Shown here: piece by piece, positions 41,278-50,918 of the stretch
Layout of the letters: the number at the start of each line of letters is the position of its first letter
Position numbering within the stretch: the stretch's first letter is position 1
DNA from: Janibacter sp. HTCC2649
GTDB taxonomy: Bacteria; Actinomycetota; Actinomycetes; Actinomycetales; Dermatophilaceae
Reading direction: 5' to 3'
NCBI RefSeq assembly: GCF_000152705.1
Contig: NZ_CH672413.1
Span: forward strand, 1,711,978 to 1,775,977
DNA length: 64,000 nt
Position numbers and translations under genes: made by a program
Notes under the pieces: generated by a model
What the model was told of the DNA's origin: nothing
What the model saw: the letters and a program-made list of their open reading frames with translations, nothing else
Database searches by the model: none

Positions 41278-42090
41278 CTATCTCTTGCGGGCGTTGCCCA
41301 CGAGTTGGCCGGCAACGACGAGGAGCACCGCGATGACGAACATCGAGAAACCAATCACGTTGGCCTGAGCGGGAATTCCGCGTAAGTAGGAGACGTAGAC
41401 GAACTTCGGGAAGGTCGTCGTGTCGCCGGAGACAAAGTTGGTGATGATGAAGTCGTCGAAAGACAACGAGAACGACAACAGCGCGGCCGACACGATGCCC
41501 GGCAGCACGAGCGGGAAGGTGACGCGCCAGAACGTCCCGCCCGGCCCGGCATACAGATCCTGCGCAGCCTCTTCCAACCGCGGGTCGAGACTCTGCAGGC
41601 GAGCCTTCACCGTCACGACCACGAAGCTGATGCAGAACATGATGTGCGCGATGACGATCGTCCAGAAGCCCAGCCGCAGACCGAACCGCGAGAAGCCCTG
41701 CACGAAGATCGTCAGCAGGCTTGCACCGAGGACGATCTCGGGCGTGGCCATGGGGATGAAGATGAGCACGTTGCTCGTCGAGCGGCCACGGAAGCGGTGT
41801 CGCACAAGGGCAAACGCGAGCATCGTCCCGAGGATCGTGGCGACCACGGTGGCCAGCGCGCCGACCTGGATCGAGGTGACCAGCGCGTCACAGACCCCGG
41901 GCGCACCGCACGGGTCCTTCCAGTGCTTCAGCGTCGGACCGGACGCAGAGTTCCAGACAATGTTGGACTTGCGGTAGTCGTTGAACGAGAAGGCGAACGT
42001 GTAGGCGACCGGCACGAACAGGTAGAGCAGCACGATGATCGCCGCGATCATCGCGAACCGCGTGCGGAACCAGTCCTTGAGAGCGATCAC
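41278..42090 (-). CDS. Polyamine ABC transporter permease (PotC-like)
   Basis: A 270-residue permease with about six transmembrane helices and the EAA loop LEEAAQDLYAGPGGTFWRVT facing the ATPase. The first helix is AMIAAIIVLLYLFVPVAYTF. GTG 42090 overlaps the PotB stop as GTGA. It pairs with the next permease and the PotA ATPase for spermidine/putrescine uptake. Confidence 0.92.
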   Translation of the reverse strand: MIALKDWFRTRFAMIAAIIVLLYLFVPVAYTFAFSFNDYRKSNIVWNSASGPTLKHWKDPCGAPGVCDALVTSIQVGALATVVATILGTMLAFALVRHRFRGRSTSNVLIFIPMATPEIVLGASLLTIFVQGFSRFGLRLGFWTIVIAHIMFCISFVVVTVKARLQSLDPRLEEAAQDLYAGPGGTFWRVTFPLVLPGIVSAALLSFSLSFDDFIITNFVSGDTTTFPKFVYVSYLRGIPAQANVIGFSMFVIAVLLVVAGQLVGNARKR

Positions 42091-43004
42091 AGCAGGTCCT
42101 CCGTCCCGAACTTGCGGATGTAGACGAAGACCATCGCCAGGATCATGGCCATCAACGTGAACGAGAGCGCCGCCGCGACCGGGAAGCCACCGAGCACCTT
42201 GAAGAACTGGCTCTCGATGACGTTGCCGACCATCTTGGTGCTCCGGTCGGACCCGAGGAGCTCGGCGTTGACGTAGTCGCCAGCGGCCGGGATGAACGTG
42301 AGCAGCGTGCCGGCGATGACACCGGGCATCGACATCGGCAGGGTCACCGTGCGAAAGGTCGTGAACCCGTTGGCATAGAGGTCTCCCCCGGCCTCGATGA
42401 CCCGACTGTCCGCGCGTTCGAGCGAGGCATAGATCGGCAGCACCATGAACGGCAGGAAGTTGTAGGTGAGCCCTGCGACGACCGCCATCCAGGTCTCGGT
42501 GATCCGCCCTCCCGGCAGCACGTGCAGGAAGTTCAGGGTCTCTGCGACCGGCCCGTTGTCGGACAGGATCTGGCGCCAGGCGATGGTGCGCAGGATGAAC
42601 GACGTGAAGAAGGGGGCGATGACGCAGATCATCATGACGTTGCGCCAGCGACCGGCCTTGAATGCCATCGCATAGGCGAGCGGGTAGGCCAGGACGAAGG
42701 CAAACAAGGTGGCCAGGCCGGCATACAACAGGGATCGTCCGAAGTGGCCGGCGAAGTCGGTCAGCGCCGTGAGGTAGTTCCCGCCGTTGACGTCCCGGTA
42801 GTAGTAGCCCGGGAACCCGGGGAAGCCCGACTGCAGCGACACGGTGAACAGCTGCACGAGCGGCAGCACGAAGAACACGAGCAGCCACAGCCCGCCCGGA
42901 AGAAGCAGCAGGTATGCCGTCCGCGAGCGTTTGCGTCCGGCGCCCGGATCCGGACCGGCCACACCCGTTCCGGCGCCGGCGACGTGCGCGACTCCCGCGG
43001 TCAC
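42087..43004 (-). CDS. Polyamine ABC transporter permease (PotB-like)
   Basis: A 305-residue permease with about six transmembrane helices, a Gly/Ala-rich N-terminal cytoplasmic stretch and the coupling loop IEAGGDLYANGFTTFRTVTL. The start is GTG 43004, overlapping the PotA stop as GTGA. Periplasmic loop YYYRDVNGGNY is typical for PotB-type subunits. Confidence 0.92.
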   Translation of the reverse strand: MTAGVAHVAGAGTGVAGPDPGAGRKRSRTAYLLLLPGGLWLLVFFVLPLVQLFTVSLQSGFPGFPGYYYRDVNGGNYLTALTDFAGHFGRSLLYAGLATLFAFVLAYPLAYAMAFKAGRWRNVMMICVIAPFFTSFILRTIAWRQILSDNGPVAETLNFLHVLPGGRITETWMAVVAGLTYNFLPFMVLPIYASLERADSRVIEAGGDLYANGFTTFRTVTLPMSMPGVIAGTLLTFIPAAGDYVNAELLGSDRSTKMVGNVIESQFFKVLGGFPVAAALSFTLMAMILAMVFVYIRKFGTEDLL

Positions 43005-44197
43005 GACGCGTCCACGCTCGCGGTCGGGGAGGCGGCATCGGCGGCATCGGCACCGGCGGCCGCGGCGGCGTCATCGACCGGGACACCGAAGGCGTGACCG
43101 GAGTTCCACTCGAGCCAGACCGCGTCGCCGGGCCGCAGATGGTTGCGCTCGATGTCGAGGTTCTGCTCGTAGACCGCCCAGGTGGCCCCCGACGGCGTTG
43201 TCACGAGGAACTGGGTCGCAACACCCGAGAAGCTCACGTCGACGACCGTGGCCTTGACGTCGTTGCCGCCTCCGACGGGCTGGGTCTCGGTGATGCGGAC
43301 CTTCTCGGGACGCACCCCGAAGGTGATCGGCCCCTCGCTGACGCTGGAGCGGGCCTTGGGAATCCGCACCGTCGTTCCCGCCACCTCGACGACGAGGTTC
43401 GTGCCTTCCGTACCCGTCACGACGCCGTTGCCGAGGTTGGACTGCCCGAGGAAGTTGGCCACGAAGGACGTCTTGGGCAGGTCGTAGAGGACCTCCGGGT
43501 GTCCGAGCTGCTCGATGTGACCGAGGTTCATCACCGCGACGGTGTCGGCCATCGTCATGGCCTCTTCCTGGTCGTGGGTGACGTGGATGAAGGTCAACCC
43601 CACCTCGGTCTGGATCCGCTTGAGCTCCACCTGCATCTGGCGTCGCAGCTTGAGGTCGAGGGCGCCGAGCGGTTCGTCGAGCAGGAGGACCTCGGGTCGG
43701 TTGACCAGGGCACGGGCCACGGCCACGCGCTGCTGCTGGCCACCGGACAGCTGGCTCGGCTTGCGGGCAGCCAGGTGGGTCATCTGCACCAGCTCGAGTG
43801 CCTCGTCGGCCAACCTCACCGCGTCCTGCTCGCCTCGCCTCTTGGGCCCGAAGCTGACGTTGTCGCGGATGGTGAGGTGGGGAAAGAGCGCGTAGCTCTG
43901 GAAGACCGTGTTGACCGGGCGCTCGTAGGGTCGCGAGCCGGTGAGGTCCGTGTCGCCGATGAGGAGGCGACCGCTCGTGGGCTGCTCGAGGCCGGCCACC
44001 ATGCGCAGGGTGGTCGTCTTGCCGCACCCGGACGGGCCGAGCAGGGCGAAGAACGACCCGCGAGGGACGTCGAGCGTGAGGTCGTCGACGGCCGTGAAGT
44101 CGCCGAAGACCTTGGTCACGGCGTCGAGGTGCAGGTCGCCCTGGGCCTGCCGGAAACCCCTGGAACCCTTGCCGCGTGCGCTGGAGAAGACACTCAT
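43001..44197 (-). CDS. Polyamine ABC transporter ATPase (PotA-like)
   Basis: A 398-residue ATPase. Walker [14 protein letters not shown]-loop [12 protein letters not shown], signature [16 protein letters not shown], Walker [13 protein letters not shown] and the H-loop THD are all present. A C-terminal TOBE domain (about residues 280-370) follows. An Ala/Asp-rich tail closes the protein. ATG 44197 shares a base with the PotD stop (TGATG). Confidence 0.94.
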   Translation of the reverse strand: MSVFSSARGKGSRGFRQAQGDLHLDAVTKVFGDFTAVDDLTLDVPRGSFFALLGPSGCGKTTTLRMVAGLEQPTSGRLLIGDTDLTGSRPYERPVNTVFQSYALFPHLTIRDNVSFGPKRRGEQDAVRLADEALELVQMTHLAARKPSQLSGGQQQRVAVARALVNRPEVLLLDEPLGALDLKLRRQMQVELKRIQTEVGLTFIHVTHDQEEAMTMADTVAVMNLGHIEQLGHPEVLYDLPKTSFVANFLGQSNLGNGVVTGTEGTNLVVEVAGTTVRIPKARSSVSEGPITFGVRPEKVRITETQPVGGGNDVKATVVDVSFSGVATQFLVTTPSGATWAVYEQNLDIERNHLRPGDAVWLEWNSGHAFGVPVDDAAAAAGADAADAASPTASVDAS

Positions 44198-45444
44198 CAG
44201 TTACCCACCACCTTGGCCCAGGCGGCGCTGTAGTCGGCGTCCTCCTGGGAGCTGAGAGCCCGGAAGCCCTGGATGTTGTTGTCCTTGAGGTACGCCGCGT
44301 CCGGGAAGATGAACGGGCTGCTGGCGAGATCCGGGTCGATCTTCTCCATCTCGGCCTGCGCACCCTGGACCGGGCAGACGTAGTTGACGTAGGCCGCGAC
44401 CTGCGCCGCCACTGCAGGCTCGTAGTAGTAGTCCATGAGCGCCATGGCGTTGCGCCGGTGGGTCGAGGTGATGGGAACCATCATGTTGTCGCTCCAGAGC
44501 GTCCCGCCGGACTCAGGGATGACGAACTGCCAGTTGTCGTTCTCGGTCTCGGCCCGAAGGACGAAGAGGTCCCCGCTCCAGACGATGCCTGCGATCGCGT
44601 TGCCGGACTTGAGGTCCTCGATGTAGGAGTTGCCCTTGACCCGGCGGATGTAGCCGTCGGCGATCCGCTTGTCGATCTCGGCGACGGCGGCCTCGAACTG
44701 GGCCTTGCCGAAACCGCCGGAGATGTCGACGCCCTGGTTGAGCATGACCAGACCGAGGGTGTCGCGGAACTCGCTCAGGACGACGACCTTGCCCTTGAGG
44801 TCCTCGGCCCACAGGTCGTCGAGGGTCTTGAGGTCGCGGCCCACCTTGGACCGGTCGTAGCCGATCCCGGCGAACCCGCTCTGCCAGGTGAGGGAGTACT
44901 CCCGGCCGGGGTCGAACGAGACGTCCTTGAGGGCGTCGAGCAGGTTGGCCGCGTGGGGCATCCGGATGAGCTCGAGCGGTTGGGCCAGCTGGTCGCGGAT
45001 CACCCGGTTGGCCATCCAGTCGGTGAAGACGAAGATGTCGCGCCCGATGTCCTGCTTGGCGCGCAGCTGCGGGGCGACCTTGTTGAAGTAGGAGTCGTTG
45101 TCGTCGACGTCCTCGGTGTAGGTCGCCTTGATGCCGGACTCCTTGATGAAGGCCTCCAGCGTCGGGTAGTTCTTGGCGTCCTCGTCGTAGTCGAGGTAAG
45201 CCGTCCAGTTGGCGAAGCGGACGACCTTGTCGGTCGCCGACACGTCCGTGGGGAGCTTCAGCTGGGCGGCACCCGATGCGGGTGGGGCTGGGGGTGCGCA
45301 GCCCGCCAACGTCGTGGCGACTCCACCCAGCACGCCGGCGCCGAGCAGCGACCGCCGCGTCACCGAGCGCGGTCGGGTCGACGCTCGGGCTGCACGGACC
45401 AGGTCCGCGACGACGGGGTCTGCAGGAGGACGAAAAGGCTTCAT
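44197..45444 (-). CDS. Polyamine-binding lipoprotein (PotD-like) with Tat-type signal
   Basis: A 415-residue solute-binding protein. The signal has a twin-arginine motif (VTRRSLLGAG) and a lipobox (LAGC), so it is probably exported folded by Tat and lipidated. The mature part begins with VVRFANWTAYLDYDEDAK, has FVFTDWMANRVIRD and IAGIVWSGD and ends with a PotD-like fold. It is the first gene of the operon, placing the binding protein upstream of ATPase and permeases. ATG 45444 follows AAGGCGAG. Confidence 0.92.
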   Translation of the reverse strand: MKPFRPPADPVVADLVRAARASTRPRSVTRRSLLGAGVLGGVATTLAGCAPPAPPASGAAQLKLPTDVSATDKVVRFANWTAYLDYDEDAKNYPTLEAFIKESGIKATYTEDVDDNDSYFNKVAPQLRAKQDIGRDIFVFTDWMANRVIRDQLAQPLELIRMPHAANLLDALKDVSFDPGREYSLTWQSGFAGIGYDRSKVGRDLKTLDDLWAEDLKGKVVVLSEFRDTLGLVMLNQGVDISGGFGKAQFEAAVAEIDKRIADGYIRRVKGNSYIEDLKSGNAIAGIVWSGDLFVLRAETENDNWQFVIPESGGTLWSDNMMVPITSTHRRNAMALMDYYYEPAVAAQVAAYVNYVCPVQGAQAEMEKIDPDLASSPFIFPDAAYLKDNNIQGFRALSSQEDADYSAAWAKVVGN

Positions 45445-45538
45445 GTGCGCTCGCCTTGCTGGTCGGGGCGGGCCCAGGGAGCGGGTCCGGCACGGGGGAA
45501 CGACGGGGTGGGACGGGTGTGACGAGGTGGGACTGGGG

Positions 45539-46984
45539 TCAGCTCTCGATGTTGGCCATGACGTGCTTGATCCGGGTGTAGTCCTCGAACCCGTACATCG
45601 ACAGGTCCTTGCCATAGCCGGAGCGTTTGAAGCCACCGTGCGGCATCTCCGCGACGATGGGGATGTGGGTGTTGATCCACACACACCCGAAGTCGAGGGC
45701 CGCGCTCATCCGCATGGCCCGGCCGAAGTCCTTGGTCCACACGGAGGAGGCCAGCCCGTAGTCGACGCCATTGGCCCACTGCAGGGCCTGGGCCTCGTCG
45801 GTGAAGGACTGGACCGTGATCACCGGACCGAAGATCTCGTTCTGGATCTGCTCGTCGTCCTGACGCAGACCGGACAGGACCGTCGGCTCGAGGAAGTAGC
45901 CGTCACCGAGGCCGGCCAGCCGGTGCCCGCCCGCCACGAGGGACGCGTGGTCGGGAAGCCGATCGATGAAGCCACTGACGCGTTCGAGCTGGGCCACGTT
46001 GTTGACCGGACCGAGCAGCGCGTCCGGATCGTCCGGCATACCCACCTTGGCGTTGTTGCGCGCATAGTCGCCGAGGGCGGCGACGAAGTCGTCGTGGATG
46101 CGCGGTCCGACGAGGACACGCGTCGCGGCGGTGCAGTCCTGACCCGCGTTGAAGTAGCCGGCGACCGCGATCCCCTCGACGGCCGCCTCGATGTCGGCGT
46201 CGTCGAAGACGATGACCGGGGCCTTGCCGCCGAGCTCGAGGTGGACCCGCTTGACCTGCGGTGCCGCGCTGGCCGCGACCTCGGCTCCGGCTCGCACCGA
46301 TCCGGTGATGGAAACCATTGCGGGAGTGCGGTGTTCGACGAGCAGGCGCCCGGTGCCGCGGTCTCCCGTGACGACGTTGAGCGTGCCAGCGGGCAGGAAC
46401 TCGGAGGCGATCTCGGCCAGCAGGAGCGTCGTCTCGGGAGTGGTGTCACTCGGCTTGAGCACGACCGCGTTGCCGGCCGCGAGGGCCGGTGCGATCTTCC
46501 AGATCGCCATCATGAACGGGTAGTTCCACGGGGTGACCTGTCCGATGACACCGATCGGCTCGCGCCGGATCCACGAGGTGTGGCCGGCCATGTACTCCCC
46601 CGCGGCACGTCCTTCGAGGACGCGGGCAGCTCCGGCGAAGAAGCGCACCTGGTCGATCGCCGGCGGCAGCTCCTCGCTCGCCGTGAGCGCGTGCGGCTTG
46701 CCGGTGTTCTCGGCCTCGAGCTGGACGAACTCGTCGGCCCTGGCCTCGATCGCGTCGGCGAGGCGCAGAAGGGCCTGCTGCCGCTCGCTCGGCGTGGTGC
46801 GACCCCACTCACCGAACGCTGTGGTCGCTGCGGCGTATGCCGCGTCGATGTCGGCTTCGTTGCTCACCGCCGCGCTGGCCACGACGGCGCCCGTGGCCGG
46901 GTTGATGATGTCCTGCCTGGCCTCACCTCGGGCGTCCGTGTAGGCGCCGCCGACGAAGTTGCGCAGGACTCGGGGCTCACTCAC
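45539..46984 (-). CDS. Gamma-aminobutyraldehyde dehydrogenase-type aldehyde dehydrogenase
   Basis: A 481-residue NAD(P)-dependent aldehyde dehydrogenase. The catalytic Glu is in [11 protein letters not shown] and the Cys in [12 protein letters not shown]; the QDCTAATR form is typical of PatD-like aminobutyraldehyde dehydrogenases. [12 protein letters not shown] binds the cofactor. The GTG start follows AAGGAGG. It is divergent from the lrp-like gene, 94 bases upstream of potD. It would oxidise 4-aminobutanal (and perhaps succinate semialdehyde) in putrescine breakdown. Confidence 0.9.
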   Translation of the reverse strand: MSEPRVLRNFVGGAYTDARGEARQDIINPATGAVVASAAVSNEADIDAAYAAATTAFGEWGRTTPSERQQALLRLADAIEARADEFVQLEAENTGKPHALTASEELPPAIDQVRFFAGAARVLEGRAAGEYMAGHTSWIRREPIGVIGQVTPWNYPFMMAIWKIAPALAAGNAVVLKPSDTTPETTLLLAEIASEFLPAGTLNVVTGDRGTGRLLVEHRTPAMVSITGSVRAGAEVAASAAPQVKRVHLELGGKAPVIVFDDADIEAAVEGIAVAGYFNAGQDCTAATRVLVGPRIHDDFVAALGDYARNNAKVGMPDDPDALLGPVNNVAQLERVSGFIDRLPDHASLVAGGHRLAGLGDGYFLEPTVLSGLRQDDEQIQNEIFGPVITVQSFTDEAQALQWANGVDYGLASSVWTKDFGRAMRMSAALDFGCVWINTHIPIVAEMPHGGFKRSGYGKDLSMYGFEDYTRIKHVMANIES

Positions 46985-47080
46985 GACCTGGACCTCCTTG
47001 GGGTCAATCGATGTCGCACTCTAGCCAGACGAAGCGTGGAAAAACCAGAGTTTGGCTGCAGTTGATCCGGAATCCATAGG

Positions 47081-47108
47081 TTGACTCCCTCGAAATGAGG
47101 GATACCGA
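47081..47108 (+). promoter_or_regulatory. lrp-like gene promoter with palindrome in spacer
   Basis: TTGACT (47081-47086), a 16-base spacer and TACCGA (47103-47108) face the lrp-like gene. The palindrome TCCCTC-gaaat-GAGGGA (47086-47102) fills the spacer, a natural operator position for autoregulation or for the divergent aldehyde dehydrogenase. The ATG at 47095 lies inside it and is therefore an unlikely start. Confidence 0.5.
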
Positions 47109-47154
47109 CAGTCATGTGGTTGCGCATGGCAGCAATCCGCGCCACCATGTCGGC

Positions 47155-47640
47155 GTGAGCCAAGCAGCCCGACCCAGCGCGGAGCCGTCCAAGACGCGTC
47201 TTGACGACGTGGCCAAACGCATCGTCGAGATCCTCCAGCGCGACGGTCGACGCTCCTACGCCGCCATCGCCAAGGAGGTCGGGCTGTCCGAGGCGGCCAT
47301 CCGGACCCGGGTCCAGCGGCTCCTCGACGGCGGCGTCATGCAGATCGTCGCGGTCACCGACCCCTTGCAGCTGGGCTTTCGTCGTCAGGCGATGATCGGC
47401 GTCCGCACCGACGGTGACCTCCTGGCCGTCGCCGACAAGCTCACCGAGCTGCCCGAGGTCGACTATCTCGTGACGACCGCCGGCACGTTCGACCTCCTCT
47501 GCGAGGTCGTGTGCGAGGACGACGACCACCTGCTCGAGCTCATCACGCAGCGCATGCGTCGCATGCCCGGAGTCGTCTCGACCGAGACCTTCGTCTATCT
47601 CAAACTCAACAAGCAGCACTATGACTGGGGCACGCGATGA
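47155..47640 (+). CDS. Lrp/AsnC family transcriptional regulator
   Basis: About 161 residues from GTG 47155. The N-terminal HTH (LDDVAKRIVEILQRDGRRSY then AAIAKEVGLSEAAIRTRVQR) is followed by an RAM ligand-binding domain (VRTDGDLLAVADKLTELPEV to the end). It overlaps the next aminotransferase by ATGA, and is divergent from the aldehyde dehydrogenase. It likely senses an amino acid or polyamine product and controls the island. Confidence 0.88.
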   Translation: MSQAARPSAEPSKTRLDDVAKRIVEILQRDGRRSYAAIAKEVGLSEAAIRTRVQRLLDGGVMQIVAVTDPLQLGFRRQAMIGVRTDGDLLAVADKLTELPEVDYLVTTAGTFDLLCEVVCEDDDHLLELITQRMRRMPGVVSTETFVYLKLNKQHYDWGTR

Positions 47641-49040
47641 CCGAACAGAGCACCGAACCGCAGACGACGCCTGCCGGCACGTCCTACCAGGACGCGGCCC
47701 GCGACCACCTCTGGATGCACTTCACCCGGCACTCGGTCTTCGAGGACGGCGGATCGGTCCCGGTCATCACCCGCGGTGAGGGACACACCATCTGGGACAA
47801 CCAGGGCAAGTCCTACATCGACGGGCTCTCCGGGCTGTTCGTCGTCCAGGTCGGGCACGGGCGCGAGGAGCTCGCCGAGGCCGCCGCCGAGCAGGCCCGG
47901 AAGCTCGCGTTCTTCCCGCTGTGGTCCTATGCGCACCCGCCGGCCATCGCCCTCGCCGAACGGCTCGCCGCCGGCGCACCCGGCGACCTCAACCGGGTCT
48001 TCTTCACCACCGGTGGTGGTGAGGCCGTCGAGACCGCCTGGAAGCTCGCGAAGCAGTACTTCAAGCTCACCGGCAAGCCCAACAAGACCAAGGTGATCAG
48101 CCGAGCGGTCGCCTACCACGGGACACCTCACGGTGCCCTGTCGATCACCGGCATCCCGGCCGCCAAGGAGGCCTTCGAACCGCTGGTCCCCGGGGCACTC
48201 AAGGTGCCCAACACCAACCTCTACCGCGCGCCAGAGCACCTGCGCGACGACGAGAAGGCGTTCGGGCGCTGGGCTGCCGACCGCATCGCCGAGGCCATCG
48301 AGTTCGAGGGACCGGACACGGTCGCGGCTGTCTTCCTCGAGCCCGTCCAGAACTCCGGCGGCTGCTTCCCGCCGCCCCCCGGCTACTTCGAACGGGTGCG
48401 CGAGATCTGCGACGAGTACGACGTCCTCCTCGTCTCGGACGAGGTCATCTGCGCCTTCGGTCGCATCGGATCGATGTTTGCGTGCGACGACTTCGGCTAT
48501 GTGCCCGACATCATCACGTGCGCCAAGGGCATGACCTCGGGCTACGCCCCGATCGGCGCCATGATCGCGAGCGACCGCCTCTTCGAACCCTTCAAGAAGG
48601 GCACGACGACGTTCCCCCACGGCTTCACCTTCGGCGGACACCCCGTCTCGGCAGCCGTCGCCATGGCCAACCTCGACATCTTCGAGCGGGAGGGTCTCAA
48701 CCAGCGCGTCAAGGAACACGCCCCCACGTTCCGGGCCACGCTTGAGAAGCTGCTCGACCTGCCGCTCGTCGGCGACGTCCGCGGGGCCGGCTACTTCTAT
48801 GGCATCGAGCTCGTCAAGGACAAGACCACCCGCGAGACGTTCAACGACGCCGAGTCGGAGCGACTGCTGCGTGGCTTCCTGTCCAAGGCCCTGTTCGAGG
48901 CCGGGCTCTACTGCCGCGCCGACGACCGGGGCGACCCCGTGATCCAGCTCGCGCCCCCACTCACCGTCGGGCCCGAGCAGTTCGACGACATCGAGCAGCG
49001 ACTTCGCGGCGTCCTCATCGAGGCCGAGAACCACCTGTGA
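47637..49040 (+). CDS. Class III omega-aminotransferase, putrescine/diamine type
   Basis: A 467-residue PLP enzyme. The cofactor lysine is in ITCAKGMTSGYAPIGAM; TTGGGEAVETAWKLAKQYF, RAVAYHGTPHGALSITG and EPVQNSGGCFPPP are motifs of the pyruvate-dependent omega-aminotransferases (SpuC/PatA-like group). It should convert putrescine or another diamine to the aminoaldehyde. The start overlaps the lrp stop by ATGA. Confidence 0.88.
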   Translation: MTEQSTEPQTTPAGTSYQDAARDHLWMHFTRHSVFEDGGSVPVITRGEGHTIWDNQGKSYIDGLSGLFVVQVGHGREELAEAAAEQARKLAFFPLWSYAHPPAIALAERLAAGAPGDLNRVFFTTGGGEAVETAWKLAKQYFKLTGKPNKTKVISRAVAYHGTPHGALSITGIPAAKEAFEPLVPGALKVPNTNLYRAPEHLRDDEKAFGRWAADRIAEAIEFEGPDTVAAVFLEPVQNSGGCFPPPPGYFERVREICDEYDVLLVSDEVICAFGRIGSMFACDDFGYVPDIITCAKGMTSGYAPIGAMIASDRLFEPFKKGTTTFPHGFTFGGHPVSAAVAMANLDIFEREGLNQRVKEHAPTFRATLEKLLDLPLVGDVRGAGYFYGIELVKDKTTRETFNDAESERLLRGFLSKALFEAGLYCRADDRGDPVIQLAPPLTVGPEQFDDIEQRLRGVLIEAENHL

Positions 49041-49066
49041 GACCGGCCGCGGGCTGAGGCGCCGCC

Positions 49067-50428
49067 GTGGAGACCTGGACCCAACCCCTGTGGTGGGAGA
49101 ACGAGACGCGGGCACCCACGCACGCACCCGGCATACCCGATCGAGCGGACGTCACGATCGTCGGAGCCGGCTACACGGGTCTGTGGACCGCGTACTACCT
49201 CCTGCGGGAGCAGCCCGACCTCGACGTGCTCGTGCTCGAGGCCGGGCACGTGGGATTCGGCGCCAGTGGGCGCAACGGCGGTTGGGTGTCCTCACTGTGG
49301 CCGGTGGCTCCCGCACGGATCGCCGCCAGCCACGGCCGGGTGGCTGCACAGGCCATGCTCGCCGGGCTGCGCAGCACGGTCACGCACGTCGGGGAGGTCT
49401 GCCGTGAGGAAGGCATTGATGCCGACTTCGCCCACGGGGGCGTGATCATCGCCGCCCGTGGCAAGGCGCAGGCCCAGCGCGCGATGGCCTCGGTCTCCGA
49501 GAGCGAACAGTGGGGCGATGACACGCGATGGCTCGACCCTGCCGAGGCGCGCGACATCCTCGCGGTCGACGACCTCCACGGCGCCACGTGGTCACCGCAC
49601 TGTGCCCGCATCCACCCGATGCGGCTCGCCCAGGGGCTGGCTGCCGCAGTGCGCCGTCGTGGCGGGCTCATCGTCGAGGGCGCACGGGTGCTCGACGCCC
49701 AGGCTGGCGCGGTGCGGGTCAGCGGAGGCGGGATCGTGCGCAGCGGCGCAGTGGTGCGCGCCACCGAGGCGTGGACGGCACGTTTGCCGAGGCTTCGCCG
49801 CAAGGTCGTCCCGGTGTACTCGCTCATGGTGGCGACGGCGCCGCTACCGGCGTCGGTGTGGGACGAGATCGGGCTGGCCCGTCGCGAGGTCTTCTCGGAC
49901 CACGGGCACGTCATCATCTACGGCCAACGCACCGAGGACGACCGGATCGCCTTCGGGGGCCGAGGGGCGCCCTACCACTGGGGATCGGCCATCCACCCGA
50001 GGTTCGACGAGGACGCCACGGTCTTTGCGGCGCTGCGTCGCACCTTGAAGACGCTCCTGCCCCAGGTCGGTGACGTCGAATTCACCCATGCCTGGGGTGG
50101 GCCCCTGGCCGTGGCCCGCGACTGGCAGCCGTCCGTGGGTTTCGACGCCGACGCCCGGGTGGGTTGGGCAGGTGGCTACGTCGGCGACGGCGTGGCCGCG
50201 AGCAACCTCGCCGGTCGCACGCTGGCCGACCTCATCGGGGGACGCAACACGGCGCTGACGGCCCTTCCGTGGGTCGGTCACGTCTCACCCCGATGGGAAC
50301 CGGAGCCGCTGCGCTATCTCGGCGTCAACGCCGGGCTTCGGCTGGCAGGTCTCGCGGACGCTCAGGAAGCTCGAACCGGTCGACCCACGCGGTTGACACC
50401 GCTCTTGGGGCGGCTGACGGGAGGCTGA
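49067..50428 (+). CDS. FAD-dependent amine oxidoreductase (PuuB/DAO family)
   Basis: A 453-residue DAO-fold oxidase. The dinucleotide motif is VTIVGAGYTGLWTAYYL (residues about 29-45) followed by VGFGASGRNGGWVSSLWP; the C-terminal GWAGGYVGDGVAASNLAGRT binds FAD. This is the gamma-glutamylputrescine oxidoreductase-like family. GTG 49067 has only a weak upstream site. It follows the aminotransferase after 26 bases in the lrp operon. No glutamate-putrescine ligase (PuuA) gene is in view, so the substrate may be a free amine or another adduct. Confidence 0.88.
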   Translation: METWTQPLWWENETRAPTHAPGIPDRADVTIVGAGYTGLWTAYYLLREQPDLDVLVLEAGHVGFGASGRNGGWVSSLWPVAPARIAASHGRVAAQAMLAGLRSTVTHVGEVCREEGIDADFAHGGVIIAARGKAQAQRAMASVSESEQWGDDTRWLDPAEARDILAVDDLHGATWSPHCARIHPMRLAQGLAAAVRRRGGLIVEGARVLDAQAGAVRVSGGGIVRSGAVVRATEAWTARLPRLRRKVVPVYSLMVATAPLPASVWDEIGLARREVFSDHGHVIIYGQRTEDDRIAFGGRGAPYHWGSAIHPRFDEDATVFAALRRTLKTLLPQVGDVEFTHAWGGPLAVARDWQPSVGFDADARVGWAGGYVGDGVAASNLAGRTLADLIGGRNTALTALPWVGHVSPRWEPEPLRYLGVNAGLRLAGLADAQEARTGRPTRLTPLLGRLTGG

Positions 50429-50444
50429 CGGGGGCCGGACATGA

Positions 50445-50480
50445 CGAAGCCGCCCGACACCGTGAGGTGGGGCGGCTTCG
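50445..50480. terminator. Terminator between the oxidoreductase gene and rpmG
   Basis: CGAAGCCGCCC pairs with GGGCGGCTTCG and an inner CACC/GGTG stem extends it, in the 70-base convergent gap. It can serve both strands; T-runs are poor. Confidence 0.6.
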
Positions 50481-50498
50481 GCGAGCGAGACGCTGGGG

Positions 50499-50666
50499 TC
50501 AGCGGGTCTCGCGGTGCTCGGTGTGCTTCTTGCAGCGGGGGCAGAACTTCGCCAGCTCGAGCCGGTCGGGGTCATTCCGACGGTTCTTCTTGGTGATGTA
50601 GTTGCGCTCCTTGCACTCCGTGCACGCCAGGGTGATCTTGGGGCGGACGTCAGTGGCCTTGGCCAT
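50499..50666 (-). CDS. rpmG: 50S ribosomal protein L33
   Basis: A 55-residue L33 ([20 protein letters not shown] to [14 protein letters not shown]). Two CxxC pairs (CTEC and CPRC) make it the zinc-binding C+ form, so it is the zinc-replete paralogue. The start is ATG 50666. It lies downstream of tRNA-Thr and tRNA-Met on the same strand, the usual actinobacterial arrangement. Confidence 0.95.
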   Translation of the reverse strand: MAKATDVRPKITLACTECKERNYITKKNRRNDPDRLELAKFCPRCKKHTEHRETR

Positions 50667-50801
50667 CGGGGCAACCTGCTCTCGAAAAAGTTGATCGTGG
50701 TGTGATGCAAACTGTGTGTCGCGCTAGTTCACGAGGGGTTTCACGCGACGACCAGCACAACAGAATACGCGAGTGCGGGTATTCCCCGAAATCGCGCCGA
50801 G

Positions 50802-50875
50802 TAGCGGGAGCGGGGCTCGATCCCGCGACCTCACGATTATGAGTCGTGCGCTCTAACCAGCTGAGCTACCCCGCC
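50802..50875 (-). tRNA. tRNA-Met (anticodon CAT), elongator type
   Basis: A 74-nt cloverleaf. Acceptor GGCGGGG pairs with TCCCGCT (two G-U), discriminator A, anticodon arm CACGA-CTCATAA-TCGTG. The lack of three G-C pairs in the anticodon stem and the paired first base argue against an initiator. A tRNA-Ile with modified CAT is the other option. Confidence 0.93.
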
Positions 50876-50918
50876 TTGGGGGTCCGAGGTCACCACACGT
50901 GGTGATGGCCCTGACCAG

